A DNA stretch of 31,365 nt. Source: JAQBDA01 sp041301185. Lineage in GTDB: Bacteria; Chloroflexota; Anaerolineae; Anaerolineales; UBA4823. A program made the position numbers and the translations under genes. The notes under the pieces were generated by a model. It had not been told where the DNA came from and made no database searches. It worked only from the letters and a program-made list of their open reading frames with translations. The stretch covers positions 1-31,365 of the forward strand of contig JBFYSV010000134.1 in NCBI GenBank assembly GCA_041301185.1. Reading direction: 5' to 3'. The first letter of the stretch is position 1. Every line of letters starts with the position of its first letter. Positions 31,346 through 31,365 of this stretch are shown here, piece after piece.

Positions 31346-31365
31346 TCGGTGATCTTCGTGCGTGG

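Noticed and set aside
1..31365. CRISPR arrays, transposases, integrases, phage or defence genes
   Set aside because: No regular repeat-spacer pattern and no coding region with such motifs was found on either strand.

Overview
The window is a chromosomal segment from a bacterium and is almost entirely housekeeping DNA. The gene set and order (mreBCD-PBP2-minCDE-rodA in one run, a FabL-type enoyl reductase with FabF and FabH, a DUF192 gene overlapping a LysM/M23 gene, and a COG3375 GNAT next to an enolase-superfamily racemase) fit an Anaerolineae-like member of the Chloroflexota best. That placement comes from gene content and remembered protein similarity, not from a phylogeny. There is no sign of phage, insertion sequences or CRISPR. 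Both tRNA genes lack an encoded CCA end.

Layout. 1-7783 (+) holds the cell-shape and division-site block: mreB, mreC, mreD and PBP2 with overlapping reading frames, then minC, minD and minE behind their own extended -10 promoter, then a rodA/ftsW-type SEDS glycosyltransferase. 7859-11136 holds gltX (+) and glnS (-), converging on one bidirectional terminator. A regulatory region follows, with the glnS promoter, a perfect 23-bp palindrome, a consensus promoter and tRNA-Gln(CTG), so GlnRS and its own tRNA gene are divergent neighbours. 11558-14602 (+) is a three-gene unit of NAD-dependent epimerase, COG3375 GNAT acyltransferase and NSAR/OSBS-type racemase. A cyclase-family hydrolase and a PEBP-family lipoprotein candidate come next. 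On the minus strand are fabL, a YgfZ protein and ftsH. Divergent from ftsH is an unknown membrane protein. 21201-25893 (-) carries efp, a Cys-rich small protein, a HAD-DinB fusion, fabF and fabH. 26127-28433 (+) has a lone receiver-domain response regulator, DUF192 and a LysM/M23 endopeptidase. After a DUF2007 gene (-), 28983-31029 (+) holds two unrecognised proteins that share a winged-helix-like motif, followed by tRNA-Arg(TCT) and a terminator.

How the genes work together: the first block runs lateral wall synthesis (MreBCD, PBP2 and RodA) and division-site placement (MinCDE). FabH, FabF and FabL give initiation, elongation and the last reduction of type II fatty-acid synthesis; FabD, FabG, FabZ and ACP are not here. 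GNAT plus NSAR resembles two steps of a known D- to L-amino-acid conversion route.

Several starts differ from the longest open frame on ribosome-site, overlap or promoter evidence: PBP2 2664, minD 5541, rodA TTG 6641, gltX 7859, epimerase 11558, GNAT GTG 12531, ftsH GTG 19862, fabF 23554, HAD-DinB TTG 24927, response regulator 26127 and LysM/M23 26973. Two genes (11558 and 16881) look leaderless. The most unusual material is the unknown winged-helix pair, the HAD-DinB fusion, the basic tail on FabH, and the palindrome between glnS and tRNA-Gln. I did not find a convincing new multi-gene system such as a defence island; the unknown winged-helix pair is the best candidate.
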